Shown: positions 1 through 7,167 of the stretch, in pieces
Numbering within the stretch: position 1 is the stretch's first letter
Layout: each line of letters starts with the position of its first letter
Source of the DNA: Chitinophaga pendula
GTDB lineage: Bacteria > Bacteroidota > Bacteroidia > Chitinophagales > Chitinophagaceae
Direction: 5' to 3'
Length of the DNA: 64,000 bases
Assembly (NCBI RefSeq): GCF_020386615.1
Contig: NZ_CP077769.1
Coordinates: forward strand, 7,117,501-7,181,500
Program-made: the position numbers and the translations under genes
Notes under the pieces: model-generated
Told to the model about the DNA's origin: nothing
The model's input: the letters and a program-made list of their open reading frames with translations, nothing else
Databases searched by the model: none

Positions 1-499
1 CCAAGAGGACTAATGAAAAGTCCTGTTTATCCCTGTATAACTATCTGGACAATAAGATGATATACAGGCTGTAACCCGGTTTTTTAAACAACTATACATA
101 TGCCGGTGGCAGAAGGAATTCACCATTGCCATCATAAAATACTGTGGGGCCGGCTAATGGTCTGCTTGATGTATAACAGGCGATCACCAGGTCGTGAAAA
201 CGGCCAGTGTAATACCGCTTGGCGGAGTGGCATTACATACGGCGGTAGTCTGATAGGTACCATGTAATCAGGCTTTTGCCGGTTCCCACTTTTATCTGGA
301 ATAAATACAGCACAAGATATTCTTTGGGGCGATACTAGATAGACAGGATTACACACATGATCTTTGGATGTCCGAAGACAAAGCGAATAGATATTCCGGT
401 GATGATATCAAGGTTGAGCAGAACCATAATCATTGGCCGGCTCTTATTATCTCTCACAGATGATAAGGTTGATTCCCCCCTCCCTCCGTCGAATAAGTC
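1..499. other. Gene-poor left edge with possible decayed gene remnant
   Basis: No convincing intact gene is visible. On the minus strand two short open stretches in different frames lie side by side: about 132-356, opening with GTG, and a second ending in a stop codon near 88. The second reads sensibly (it contains RYYTGRFHDL and VFYDGNGEFLLPP) but has no start codon. This could be the frameshifted 3' end of an old gene or chance. I recognise no family. The 3' end of the response regulator gene begins at 500. Confidence 0.25.
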
Positions 500-1123
500 C
501 TACAGGAGATTATACTCCCCTGCAAGTTTGATCACAGAGGTCATACTGTTTACCTTGAACTTTTCCATCAGGTTCTTCCGGTGGCTCTCCACCGTATGAC
601 TACTGATGAACAATTTCTCGGCAATCTGTGCCGTCGTATACCCCTTACCCACCAATTGCAATATCTCTTTCTCCCGCCTGGTAATACGCGGTACCTCCGG
701 TAACGCAGAATCTTCCGTTTTTTCCAGTACCTCCCGGGTCTTGCTACACAGGTATAAATGACCATCGCATACCTGTTGGATCGCATCAATGATCTCATGA
801 CTCACCGCATTCTTTAACACATACCCATTCACACCACTTTGCAACATACTCTTGATCACCGGCTGTTCATTATGCACGCTCAATGCAATAATATAAAGCT
901 CCTTGTTCCTCTTCCGGATCTGCTTACAAAGATCCAACCCGTTCATATCCGGCAGATTGATATCCAACAATAGTACATCCGGTTGTAAAGTCTCCAGCGC
1001 TTTCAACGTATTGGCGCCGTTGTCATAATCGCCCGTTACCGTAATGTTGGCGGTAGTGTTCAGAAGATTACGCAAACCTTCTCGTACAATAGGATGGTCA
1101 TCAGTAATTATAACCTGGATCAT
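500..1123 (-). CDS. NarL/FixJ-family response regulator (orphan)
   Basis: This is a 207-residue two-domain response regulator. The receiver domain has an acidic pair D8/D9 and the probable phosphoacceptor D54 in LLLDINLPD. The C-terminal LuxR-type helix-turn-helix starts near residue 146 (TRREKEIL, then KLFISSHTVESHRKN). Length and architecture are standard for the NarL/FixJ family, in which phosphorylation by a sensor kinase drives DNA binding. No histidine kinase gene is visible in the window, so the partner kinase must be elsewhere or left of base 1. The start is the ATG at 1121-1123. The neighbouring metallophosphatase is on the same strand but 80 bp upstream, so an operon is not obvious. 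Confidence 0.93.
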   Translation of the reverse strand: MIQVIITDDHPIVREGLRNLLNTTANITVTGDYDNGANTLKALETLQPDVLLLDINLPDMNGLDLCKQIRKRNKELYIIALSVHNEQPVIKSMLQSGVNGYVLKNAVSHEIIDAIQQVCDGHLYLCSKTREVLEKTEDSALPEVPRITRREKEILQLVGKGYTTAQIAEKLFISSHTVESHRKNLMEKFKVNSMTSVIKLAGEYNLL

Positions 1124-1203
1124 AGTAGTGGTTTTGTGCCTGAGGCCAGATAATAGGGCGCCTGCAGGTTAAATATTAAATATCCGCATAGCTGGGTTAA
1201 CTG

Positions 1204-1944
1204 TTACGCAGATGGGCCGGGCGTCTCTTCCGGATATAAGGATGGTACAGGATCACTTTGCCAGAGCATACCACTGTCCACATCCATCGCACTGATCCGC
1301 CCGTCATATCCCGCACCCGTATCTATATTCCAGACATTACAGGCTTTCATCGGTACCGCCTCGCCGTATTGAAGGGTAGGGGTGTGGCCAATATAGATCT
1401 CCTTATAGCGCTTTAGCCGCCGGGGATATAAAATAGGCGTCTTCAATACCCGCTTATGCAACGTCATCGCCGATTGCCACAGGCTCCGGTCCCAGTAAAG
1501 AGCCGCTACATTAGGCTCCTCCTCAGGGCCTTTCTTCGCCGTAAAACCACCGTGCACAAAAAGCCGCTCACCTTGCCCTTCGTAATAATTGAACATCCGG
1601 GCAAAAAAAGCAGTATGCGTCTCCAAACGGGAAGCCGGAATAGCCATATAACTTTCCAACGTCGAATGTCCTCCTTGCAATAGCCAAGCAGCAGAAGGCT
1701 GCGCCGTCTCCAACCACCCCTGACACCAGGCATCGTGGTTACCCCGGATAAAAGTACAGGCATAACGCTCTTCCAATGCTAATAAGTACTCAATCACCTG
1801 CGCCGAATCCGGCCACCGATCCACATAGTCTCCCAGGAAGATCAAATGATCACCCGGTTGAAGAGAAATGCGGGAAAGCAACTGTTCCAATGCGCGCAAT
1901 GCTCCGTGTATGTCCCCTATTACAATGGTGCGGTTCGGTCCCAT
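1204..1944 (-). CDS. Metallophosphoesterase (serine/threonine protein phosphatase-like)
   Basis: The product is a 246-residue calcineurin-like phosphoesterase. The dinuclear-metal motifs are in canonical order: GDIHG at residues 10-14, GDYVDR at 38-43 and GNHD at 68-71, followed by a later GHTP motif and a closing NIDTGAGYDG block. This resembles the small bacterial PPP phosphatases and symmetrical Ap4A hydrolase-like enzymes, so protein phosphatase and diadenosine polyphosphatase are both possible. There is no signal peptide, so it is cytosolic. I chose the ATG at 1942-1944 because it places GDIHG at the usual distance from the N-terminus; a GTG four codons upstream is the alternative. Confidence 0.88.
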   Translation of the reverse strand: MGPNRTIVIGDIHGALRALEQLLSRISLQPGDHLIFLGDYVDRWPDSAQVIEYLLALEERYACTFIRGNHDAWCQGWLETAQPSAAWLLQGGHSTLESYMAIPASRLETHTAFFARMFNYYEGQGERLFVHGGFTAKKGPEEEPNVAALYWDRSLWQSAMTLHKRVLKTPILYPRRLKRYKEIYIGHTPTLQYGEAVPMKACNVWNIDTGAGYDGRISAMDVDSGMLWQSDPVPSLYPEETPGPSA

Positions 1945-2004
1945 AACAGGCACCAATATTACGCAAACCGCTTTATATATAGTTCAAAATTATCCGTATA
2001 CACA

Positions 2005-2095
2005 ATACCCTTCCCACACCCTCTCAAACATACCCTTCCGCACACCCCTCTCGCACCACTCTCCCTCGCACCTCACCACCTCCCCCATTTATAAC
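2005..2095 (+). repeat. Cytosine/adenine-rich, guanine-poor low-complexity tract
   Basis: This stretch between the divergent metallophosphatase and TetR genes is almost free of G on the plus strand. It consists of degenerate units such as CACCCTCTC, CACCCCTCTCGC and CACCTCACC spaced roughly every 13 bases. It is not coding in any convincing frame. It could be a slipped-strand expansion or an unwinding element. No specific function is supported. Confidence 0.5.
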
Positions 2096-2110
2096 AAAAA
2101 GATTATTTTT

Positions 2111-2130
2111 AAGTGAATGATCATTCACTT
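2111..2130. promoter_or_regulatory. Perfect 20-bp palindromic TetR operator
   Basis: AAGTGAATGATCATTCACTT reads identically on both strands. It ends exactly where the -7 box (TATCTTTG, 2130-2137) of the downstream TetR gene begins, so a bound repressor would block RNA polymerase. Autoregulation is inferred from position. Confidence 0.75.
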
Positions 2131-2137
2131 ATCTTTG
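2130..2137 (+). promoter_or_regulatory. Bacteroidota -7 box for the TetR gene at 2146
   Basis: TATCTTTG matches the Bacteroidota consensus TAnnTTTG. With transcription starting about 7 bases downstream, the first ATG at 2146 lies almost at the 5' end, implying a leaderless or nearly leaderless mRNA. No exact TTG at -33 is visible. Confidence 0.6.
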
Positions 2138-2145
2138 TGTCCGCA

Positions 2146-2736
2146 ATGAGAACCAGGGACGAAAATAAAGAACAGGCCATCCGCAATAAAGCCATTGAAA
2201 TTATCGTAAAAGATGGCCTCGACGGACTCAGCATGCAAAAACTGGCCAAAGCCGCTGGCGTCTCTCCTGCTACGATTTATATCTACTATAAAGACCGGGA
2301 AGATCTTATCATCCAGCTGGGCTTAGAAGCCAGCACCGCACTCCTTACCAGCAGCCTGAAAAACTTTAGCCCGGAAATGCCATTCGAAGAAGGCCTGAAA
2401 GTACAATGGCGCAACAGAGCCGATTACTTCCTGAAAAACCCGATGCAGGTAGAGTTCATAGAACAACTAAGATACTCGCCACTATACCCGAAGGTCATGA
2501 ACGCGCTGATAGCCACCTTCGGAGAAATCATGGGAAAGTTCGTCAACAACGCCATCAAACGCAAAGAATTAGTCACACTGCCTTTCGAAGTATATTGGTC
2601 AGTAGCCTTCGCACCGCTCTACCAATTGATTAAGTTCCATACGCAGGGAAAAAGCTACGCCAACAGAACCTTCACTATGACAGACAAAGTCATGATGCAA
2701 ACATTACAACTGGTCCTGAAAGCATTAAGACCGTAA
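2146..2736 (+). CDS. TetR/AcrR-family transcriptional regulator
   Basis: The product is a 196-residue one-domain regulator. The N-terminal helix-turn-helix is typical of TetR: IEIIVKDGLDGLSMQKLAKA, then GVSPATIYIYYKDREDLI, where the recognition helix is followed by the Y-Y-K/Y-F turn. The rest is a ligand-binding domain without recognised specificity. The open frame extends upstream to a GTG at 2113, but that lies inside the palindromic operator and upstream of the -7 box, so the ATG at 2146 is chosen. It is followed co-directionally by an HMA-like small protein and an MFS exporter, the usual arrangement of a drug-responsive repressor and its efflux pump. Confidence 0.9.
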   Translation: MRTRDENKEQAIRNKAIEIIVKDGLDGLSMQKLAKAAGVSPATIYIYYKDREDLIIQLGLEASTALLTSSLKNFSPEMPFEEGLKVQWRNRADYFLKNPMQVEFIEQLRYSPLYPKVMNALIATFGEIMGKFVNNAIKRKELVTLPFEVYWSVAFAPLYQLIKFHTQGKSYANRTFTMTDKVMMQTLQLVLKALRP

Positions 2737-2758
2737 TATTTTTTCTATGAGCAATACT

Positions 2759-2790
2759 AAATGAACATTCATTTTTAGCACACGCTAAAA
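2759..2790. promoter_or_regulatory. Inverted repeats upstream of the HMA-like/MFS pair
   Basis: AAATGAA-CA-TTCATTT (2759-2774) shares the TGAA/TTCA half-sites of the TetR operator at 2111 but with shorter spacing. It is followed by a hairpin, TTTTAGC-ACAC-GCTAAAA (2773-2790). The first could be a second binding site of the same repressor. The hairpin may be a weak terminator of the regulator transcript. Confidence 0.4.
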
Positions 2791-2835
2791 TAATTACAAC
2801 AGGAAACCATCACCCACATCCGAAACTTGATCAAT

Positions 2836-3066
2836 ATGACAAGCACAGCTACTGAAGTATTGATTTTTAAGACAAATCTCCACTGCACCTATGCAGTCAA
2901 AAATGTCGCCCCACTGCTGGATACCGATCAGCGTATCATCCGCTGGAGTGTCGATTGCGAAGACACTGATAAAGTGCTCCGCATCGTCACCAACGGCCTG
3001 CAAGTGAACGATGTGATCACTTTACTGACGAACGCAGGCTACCACTGCGAAGAATTACCAGATTAA
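2836..3066 (+). CDS. Small HMA-like (ferredoxin-fold) protein
   Basis: The product is a 76-residue soluble protein with the length and beta-alpha-beta pattern of heavy-metal-associated domains (IFKTNLHCTYAVKNVAPLLD, then WSVDCEDTDKVLRI, VNDVITLLTNAGY). The usual CxxC metal site is reduced to one cysteine (HCTYA), so classical copper or zinc chaperoning is unlikely. The frame opens at a TTG nine bases earlier; the ATG at 2836 is preferred. It sits between a TetR regulator and an MFS exporter on the same strand, suggesting the three work together. Fold assignment is inference from pattern. Confidence 0.7.
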   Translation: MTSTATEVLIFKTNLHCTYAVKNVAPLLDTDQRIIRWSVDCEDTDKVLRIVTNGLQVNDVITLLTNAGYHCEELPD

Positions 3067-3089
3067 TTTAAGTGCCAACACAAAGAACG

Positions 3090-4364
3090 ATGACAACGAC
3101 CAACACATCAACACCTGGTAAGGTGTTCTCCGGCTATGACGCCTTTATCATTGCCATACTCGCACTGCTGCAATTTACCATCGTACTGGACTTTATGGTG
3201 CTCTCGCCACTAGGCGCCATCCTCATGAAGGAAATGCACATCACCACCACCCAGTTCGGATACGTAGTATCCGCGTATGCTTTCAGTGCTGGCGCCTCCG
3301 GCCTCCTCGCCGCCGGTTTCGCAGACAAATTCGATCGCAAAAAACTGCTACTCTTCTTCTATGGCGGCTTTATGCTCGGTACCCTCTGCTGCGCCATCGC
3401 CCCTAACTTTCACTTCCTGCTCATCGCACGCGTCATCACCGGCATCTTCGGCGGTGTCATCGGCTCCGTAAGCATGGCTATTATCACCGACCTGTTCCGA
3501 ATGGAAGTACGCGGCCGCGTCATGGGATTCGTACAAATGTCCTTCTCTGCTAGCCAGATCCTGGGCCTACCTATAGGCCTCATCCTGGCCGATCACTTCG
3601 GATGGCATGCCCCCTTCTCCATGATCGTCGGATTCGGCGTCGTACTAGGCCTCGTAATCATGATCTACATGAAACCAATAGCCGGCCACCTCGCTATCAA
3701 ACAGGAAAAGAATGCCTTCCACCACCTGGCATCTACCCTCACCGAACCAAGCTACCTCATGGCATTCCTCGCTACCACCCTCATCGCCACCGGTGGTTAC
3801 ATGCTCATGCCATTCGCCAGCACCTTCGCCATCAACAACCTCGGCCTGAAATGGGACCAGCTCTCCATCCTCTACGGTATGACAGGTCTGGCAGCTCTCC
3901 TATTCGGCCCCCTCACCGGTAAACTTAGCGACAGGATCGGCAAATACCCCGTCTTCTGCATCGGCACCGGCGCCGCCATCCTCATGCTGGCCATCTATGG
4001 CAACCTCGGCATCACCCCCTTGTCCATCGTAGTCGCCATCAACATGGTCATGTTCGTAGCCGTCACCGCCCGCGTAATCGCCTCCTCCGCCCTCATGACC
4101 GCCATCCCCCGCCCACAGGACAGAGGAGCATTCATGAGCATCAACTCCGCCGTACAACAAATATCCGGCGGCATCGGTTCCGTAGTAGCCGGCTTCATTG
4201 TCTTCCAGGACGCAACCGGCAAACTCGTACATTACGATACCTTGTGTTACGTAGTGATCGGCGCCATGCTGGTAATGCTGGTACTGATGTATCAGGTAAA
4301 CCAGATCGCCAGCCGAAAACAACAAGAGGACGCCCAACAGGCACAAAAAAGTGTATTAGCATAA
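3090..4364 (+). CDS. MFS transporter (drug/H+ antiporter-like)
   Basis: The product is an integral inner-membrane protein of about 424 residues with roughly twelve hydrophobic segments. The cytoplasmic loop 2-3 motif is GFADKFDRKKL, the signature of the major facilitator superfamily, and GKLSDRIGKYP repeats it in the second half. It resembles AraJ/Bcr-type sugar or drug efflux permeases; the substrate cannot be read. The ATG at 3090 gives a 23-bp spacing from the preceding gene; a GTG at 3072 is in frame. With the TetR gene and the HMA-like protein upstream this looks like a regulated efflux operon. Confidence 0.9.
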   Translation: MTTTNTSTPGKVFSGYDAFIIAILALLQFTIVLDFMVLSPLGAILMKEMHITTTQFGYVVSAYAFSAGASGLLAAGFADKFDRKKLLLFFYGGFMLGTLCCAIAPNFHFLLIARVITGIFGGVIGSVSMAIITDLFRMEVRGRVMGFVQMSFSASQILGLPIGLILADHFGWHAPFSMIVGFGVVLGLVIMIYMKPIAGHLAIKQEKNAFHHLASTLTEPSYLMAFLATTLIATGGYMLMPFASTFAINNLGLKWDQLSILYGMTGLAALLFGPLTGKLSDRIGKYPVFCIGTGAAILMLAIYGNLGITPLSIVVAINMVMFVAVTARVIASSALMTAIPRPQDRGAFMSINSAVQQISGGIGSVVAGFIVFQDATGKLVHYDTLCYVVIGAMLVMLVLMYQVNQIASRKQQEDAQQAQKSVLA

Positions 4365-4388
4365 ACACAGATACAACACTTAAAAGAC

Positions 4389-4428
4389 AAGGCCCCGCCA
4401 CCGGTTCTCATACCGGCAGCAGGGCCTT
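4389..4428 (+). terminator. Stem-loop after the MFS gene
   Basis: AAGGCCC (4389-4395) pairs with GGGCCTT (4422-4428), with an inner CCGGT/ACCGG stem. The T tract is weak, so termination is probable but not certain. Confidence 0.55.
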
Positions 4429-4440
4429 GATAATTTACCG

Positions 4441-4591
4441 CTATAGCTCACGTCCACCTTTCCCATAGTTCTCCTATATCATTCCTATAGCTCACGTCCA
4501 CCTTTCCTATAGTTCTCCTATATCATTCCTATAGCTTACGTCCACCTTTCCCATAGTTCTCCTATATCATTCCTATAGCTTACGTCCACCT
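4441..4591. repeat. 44-bp tandem repeat built of 11-bp CTAT units
   Basis: Three complete 44-bp copies (4441-4484, 4485-4528, 4529-4572) are followed by a partial fourth (4573-4591). Each copy divides into four 11-mers: CTATAGCTCAC, GTCCACCTTTC, CCATAGTTCTC and CTATATCATTC, with minor changes. The partial copy is the last 19 bases of the minus-strand monooxygenase gene, including its TAG stop, so the array extends outward from the gene's 3' end. Related 11-bp-phased arrays occur at 30937 and 41675. Confidence 0.9.
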
Positions 4592-5742
4592 CCGATGTCA
4601 TGAAAATAGACCTGCCCGATCTGTTTACGTTGCATAAAACCAGGTAATAATGATAACAACCCCTTAGCCAGGCTTTTCTGCCATCCGCCTTTATTCACTA
4701 TCTGGTTAATAGACCACGACGTATTACAGATATAAGTCGTCCGGTCTTTGCGCAATTGCTGAAAACGGACAAAGGCTGCCTGTGGCGACTTCTCCTCCTC
4801 CAGACATTGCGCCAGTACATAAGCATCCTCTACCGCCTGACAAGCACCTTGGCCCAGGTTGGGCGTAGTAGCATGCGCCGCATCCCCCAGCAATACCGCC
4901 CGGCCATCATACCACTGACCTATAGGTGCCAGGTCATAACAGTCACTGCGGATAATATGCGCCGGATGCACCGCCGCTATCAACCGGTGGAAAGCATCCG
5001 GGAACGATTGGCAAATGCCGGAAAGATAGTCCTTGACCGTAGCCGGATCATCCTTACCGCCCGCTGGCTCATAATGCGTGATATAACAATACAACTCCTC
5101 CCGGTTGACCGGCACATAAGCCGCCCGCAACCCCTTCTCCTGCCCCCACATCTCACACAGATCAGCCGGCCGGATGAAGGAAGACGCCCCGGGTACAATA
5201 AATCGCCAGCACACCTGCCCCGAATACCGTGGCCGCACCTCCGGATGTAACTGCTGCCGCCCCCTGGAATGCACCCCGTCCGCACAGATCAGAAAACCCC
5301 CTCGCTCACTGCTGCCGTCCTCAAAATAAACCGTTACCCCCTCCTCGTCCTGCACATAAGATTGAAAACGTTTACTAGTACAGATAATACCATCTTCCAC
5401 CTGAGACAACAACACCTCCAGCAACTTACCGCGGTGTATCGAAATGATCCCATGCCCCGTTCGCTGTTTGATATAGGAAACAGGAATACTGGTAAGCACC
5501 CGCTCCCGGTGATCCGTAATAACCGCATCTGCTACATCATGCCCAGCCTCCGCAATAGCATCCGCTAACCCCAGCTCCGCCAGTAACACCAACGCATTAG
5601 ACGCGATGTTCAGACCAGACCCTATCCCCAACAAAGCCGGCGCCTGCTCATATAAGGTCACCGGAATACCCCGCCGCGTCAATGCGATCGCTGTCGTCAA
5701 CCCGCCTATACCTCCGCCTATAATTATACCGCCTTTGATCAT
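4573..5742 (-). CDS. FAD-dependent monooxygenase
   Basis: The product is a 389-residue group A flavoprotein monooxygenase. The N-terminal dinucleotide fold is GGGIGGLTTAIAL, with an acidic end to strand two (LYEQ). The FAD-ribityl motif GDAAHATTPNLGQG lies in the second half, followed by an alpha-helical end. The family (salicylate, 3-hydroxybenzoate, urate and zeaxanthin-type hydroxylases) uses NAD(P)H and O2 to hydroxylate small substrates in the cytosol; the substrate here is unknown. The divergent TetR gene at 5842, with two operators in between, suggests inducible control. The final codons (GRKL and the TAG) lie in the partial copy of the tandem repeat. Confidence 0.9.
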   Translation of the reverse strand: MIKGGIIIGGGIGGLTTAIALTRRGIPVTLYEQAPALLGIGSGLNIASNALVLLAELGLADAIAEAGHDVADAVITDHRERVLTSIPVSYIKQRTGHGIISIHRGKLLEVLLSQVEDGIICTSKRFQSYVQDEEGVTVYFEDGSSERGGFLICADGVHSRGRQQLHPEVRPRYSGQVCWRFIVPGASSFIRPADLCEMWGQEKGLRAAYVPVNREELYCYITHYEPAGGKDDPATVKDYLSGICQSFPDAFHRLIAAVHPAHIIRSDCYDLAPIGQWYDGRAVLLGDAAHATTPNLGQGACQAVEDAYVLAQCLEEEKSPQAAFVRFQQLRKDRTTYICNTSWSINQIVNKGGWQKSLAKGLLSLLPGFMQRKQIGQVYFHDIGGGRKL

Positions 5743-5753
5743 AATTATTGATT

Positions 5754-5800
5754 TAGTACAAATGTACTAAGCTGAAAAGGGATTTAGTACATTTGTACTA
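5754..5800. promoter_or_regulatory. Twin TetR operators between divergent genes
   Basis: Two 16-bp palindromes, TAGTACA-AA-TGTACTA (5754-5769) and TAGTACA-TT-TGTACTA (5785-5800), are exact reverse complements of each other. Their centres are 31 bp apart, about three helical turns. A lone TTTGTAC half-site follows near 5814-5820. They sit between the monooxygenase gene (minus) and the TetR gene (plus), the expected place for a shared operator. Confidence 0.8.
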
Positions 5801-5841
5801 TTCTTTTTTTTTGTTTGTACTTTTATACCAATTTTGACCGC

Positions 5842-6456
5842 ATGAATACAAAAGAAAAGATCATCGCTACCTCATTAGCACTTTTCAATGAACAGGGTAT
5901 CGACAGCATCACCATCCGCCATATCGCAAAGGAAATGGGGATCAGTCATGGTAACATCCAATATTATTATAAAAACAACAACGAGATCATCCTGGCGCTC
6001 TACCAGCAACTGGCTGCTCAATTCAGTGCCATGATTAACACCATGGAGCCCGGTAGTCAAATGGAACTGGCCACCTTCCGCGCCTCCGTAAAATATTCCT
6101 TCCAGTTAATGTATGAATACCGCTTCCTACTCCTCCACTTCGTAGAAGTAGTCCGAAGGGTCCCAGAAGTAAGAGAAAGCTACCGTGAACTCTCCCGCCA
6201 GCGCGAAATACAGTTCCAGCTCATATTCAAACAGTTCGTCGAACAGAAGGTCTTCCGCGCAGACATCCCGGATGAAATATGGTCCAGCCTTAGCAAGCAA
6301 CTGTTCATCATGGCCGATGGCTGGCTCTCTACCAACGCCATCACCGGCAACCTCAAAGGAGAAGAAGCGATTGCACTATACGAACGCGTATTCTGGCACC
6401 AGTTCTTTCCCTTACTCACCACCAAAGGCATACGCCAATACCAGGCTTGCAGCTGA
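5842..6456 (+). CDS. TetR/AcrR-family transcriptional regulator
   Basis: The product is a 204-residue TetR-type repressor: IATSLALFNEQGIDSITIRHIAKEMGISHGNIQYYYKNNNEII is the DNA-binding domain with the family's YYYKN turn. The C-terminal domain is helical and resembles the TetR_C regions of Bacteroidota regulators. The open frame extends upstream to a TTG at 5815, but the ATG at 5842 gives the normal length. The paired palindromes immediately upstream are its likely operators, controlling itself and the divergent monooxygenase. The ligand is probably the monooxygenase substrate or product, which is inference. Confidence 0.9.
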   Translation: MNTKEKIIATSLALFNEQGIDSITIRHIAKEMGISHGNIQYYYKNNNEIILALYQQLAAQFSAMINTMEPGSQMELATFRASVKYSFQLMYEYRFLLLHFVEVVRRVPEVRESYRELSRQREIQFQLIFKQFVEQKVFRADIPDEIWSSLSKQLFIMADGWLSTNAITGNLKGEEAIALYERVFWHQFFPLLTTKGIRQYQACS

Positions 6457-6482
6457 TAACAGAAGTAACTATCTTTAGTCCC

Positions 6483-7070
6483 ATGAAAGAAACAACACCA
6501 GACATACAGTTTTTCGCAACACCGGAAGAATGGCGTAAATGGCTGGAGAAAAATCATCAAAAAGCCACCGAACATTGGGTCGGTTTCTATAAAACAGGTA
6601 GCAAGCAACCGTCCATCACCTGGCCCGAATCCGTCTCCGAAGCCCTCTGCTTCGGTTGGATAGATGGCATCCGCAAATCCATCGATGAGAATAGCTATAA
6701 AATAAGATTTACCCCCCGCCGCCCCGGTAGCATATGGAGCGCCGTTAACATCAAAAAGATCGCAGAACTGACAGCACAAGGCCGCATGCACCCCGCGGGA
6801 ATAACGGTCTTCCAGAACCGCAAAGAAGGCAATACCAACGGGTACTCCTACAGCCAGGATAAAATAGCACTGAACGAAGCCTTCGAAAAAACCTTCCGGA
6901 AAAACAAAAAAGCCTGGGAGTTCTTCCGCTCACAAGCCCCTTCCTATCAGAAAGTAGCCATCCATTGGGTCATGTCCGCCAAACAAGCACCTACCCGCAT
7001 CAAACGCCTCGAAAGCCTTATCAGCGACTCCGCTGCCGGCCTGCGATTAGCCCACCAGAGAAGGAAATAA
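6483..7070 (+). CDS. YdeI/OmpD-associated family protein
   Basis: The product is a 195-residue cytosolic protein. The N-terminal half holds the pattern typical of the YdeI family (ATPEEWRKWLEKNH, then SVSEALCFGWIDGIRKSID and RFTPRRPGSIWSAVN). The C-terminal half has the OmdA-like helical region ending VMSAKQAPTRIKRLESLI. Members are linked to bacteriocin or antimicrobial peptide protection in some reports, but biochemistry is poorly known. A near-consensus promoter, TTG (6447-6449), 20 bp, TATCTTTA (6470-6477), overlaps the end of the TetR gene, so expression may be independent and nearly leaderless. Confidence 0.83.
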   Translation: MKETTPDIQFFATPEEWRKWLEKNHQKATEHWVGFYKTGSKQPSITWPESVSEALCFGWIDGIRKSIDENSYKIRFTPRRPGSIWSAVNIKKIAELTAQGRMHPAGITVFQNRKEGNTNGYSYSQDKIALNEAFEKTFRKNKKAWEFFRSQAPSYQKVAIHWVMSAKQAPTRIKRLESLISDSAAGLRLAHQRRK

Positions 7071-7136
7071 ATGGATCATATCATAATTTTAGATATTTAA
7101 TTATTAATCATATAGGGGTAGGCCGGTAAAAACGTC

Positions 7137-7161
7137 GTCTTAACAAAATATACGTTAAGAC
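7137..7161. promoter_or_regulatory. Inverted repeat upstream of the MscS gene
   Basis: GTCTTAAC (7137-7144) and GTTAAGAC (7154-7161) form a perfect 8-bp inverted repeat with a 9-bp spacer, ending six bases before the ATG at 7168. It could be an operator or a 5' stem-loop limiting translation. No regulator is assigned. Confidence 0.4.
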
Positions 7162-7167
7162 CAGATC

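Noticed and set aside
132..356. Intact 74-residue gene
   Set aside because: GTG start, proline- and arginine-rich odd composition and no promoter; it is noted only as a possible remnant.
357..599. 80-residue plus-strand gene at the left edge
   Set aside because: It overlaps the 3' end of the response regulator gene and its sequence has no protein-like pattern.
2827..3066. Functional metal-binding HMA chaperone
   Set aside because: The CxxC pair is missing; only the fold-like pattern remains, so metal binding is not claimed.
4441..4591. CRISPR array
   Set aside because: Units are contiguous with no unique spacers and no cas genes are near; it is a tandem repeat.
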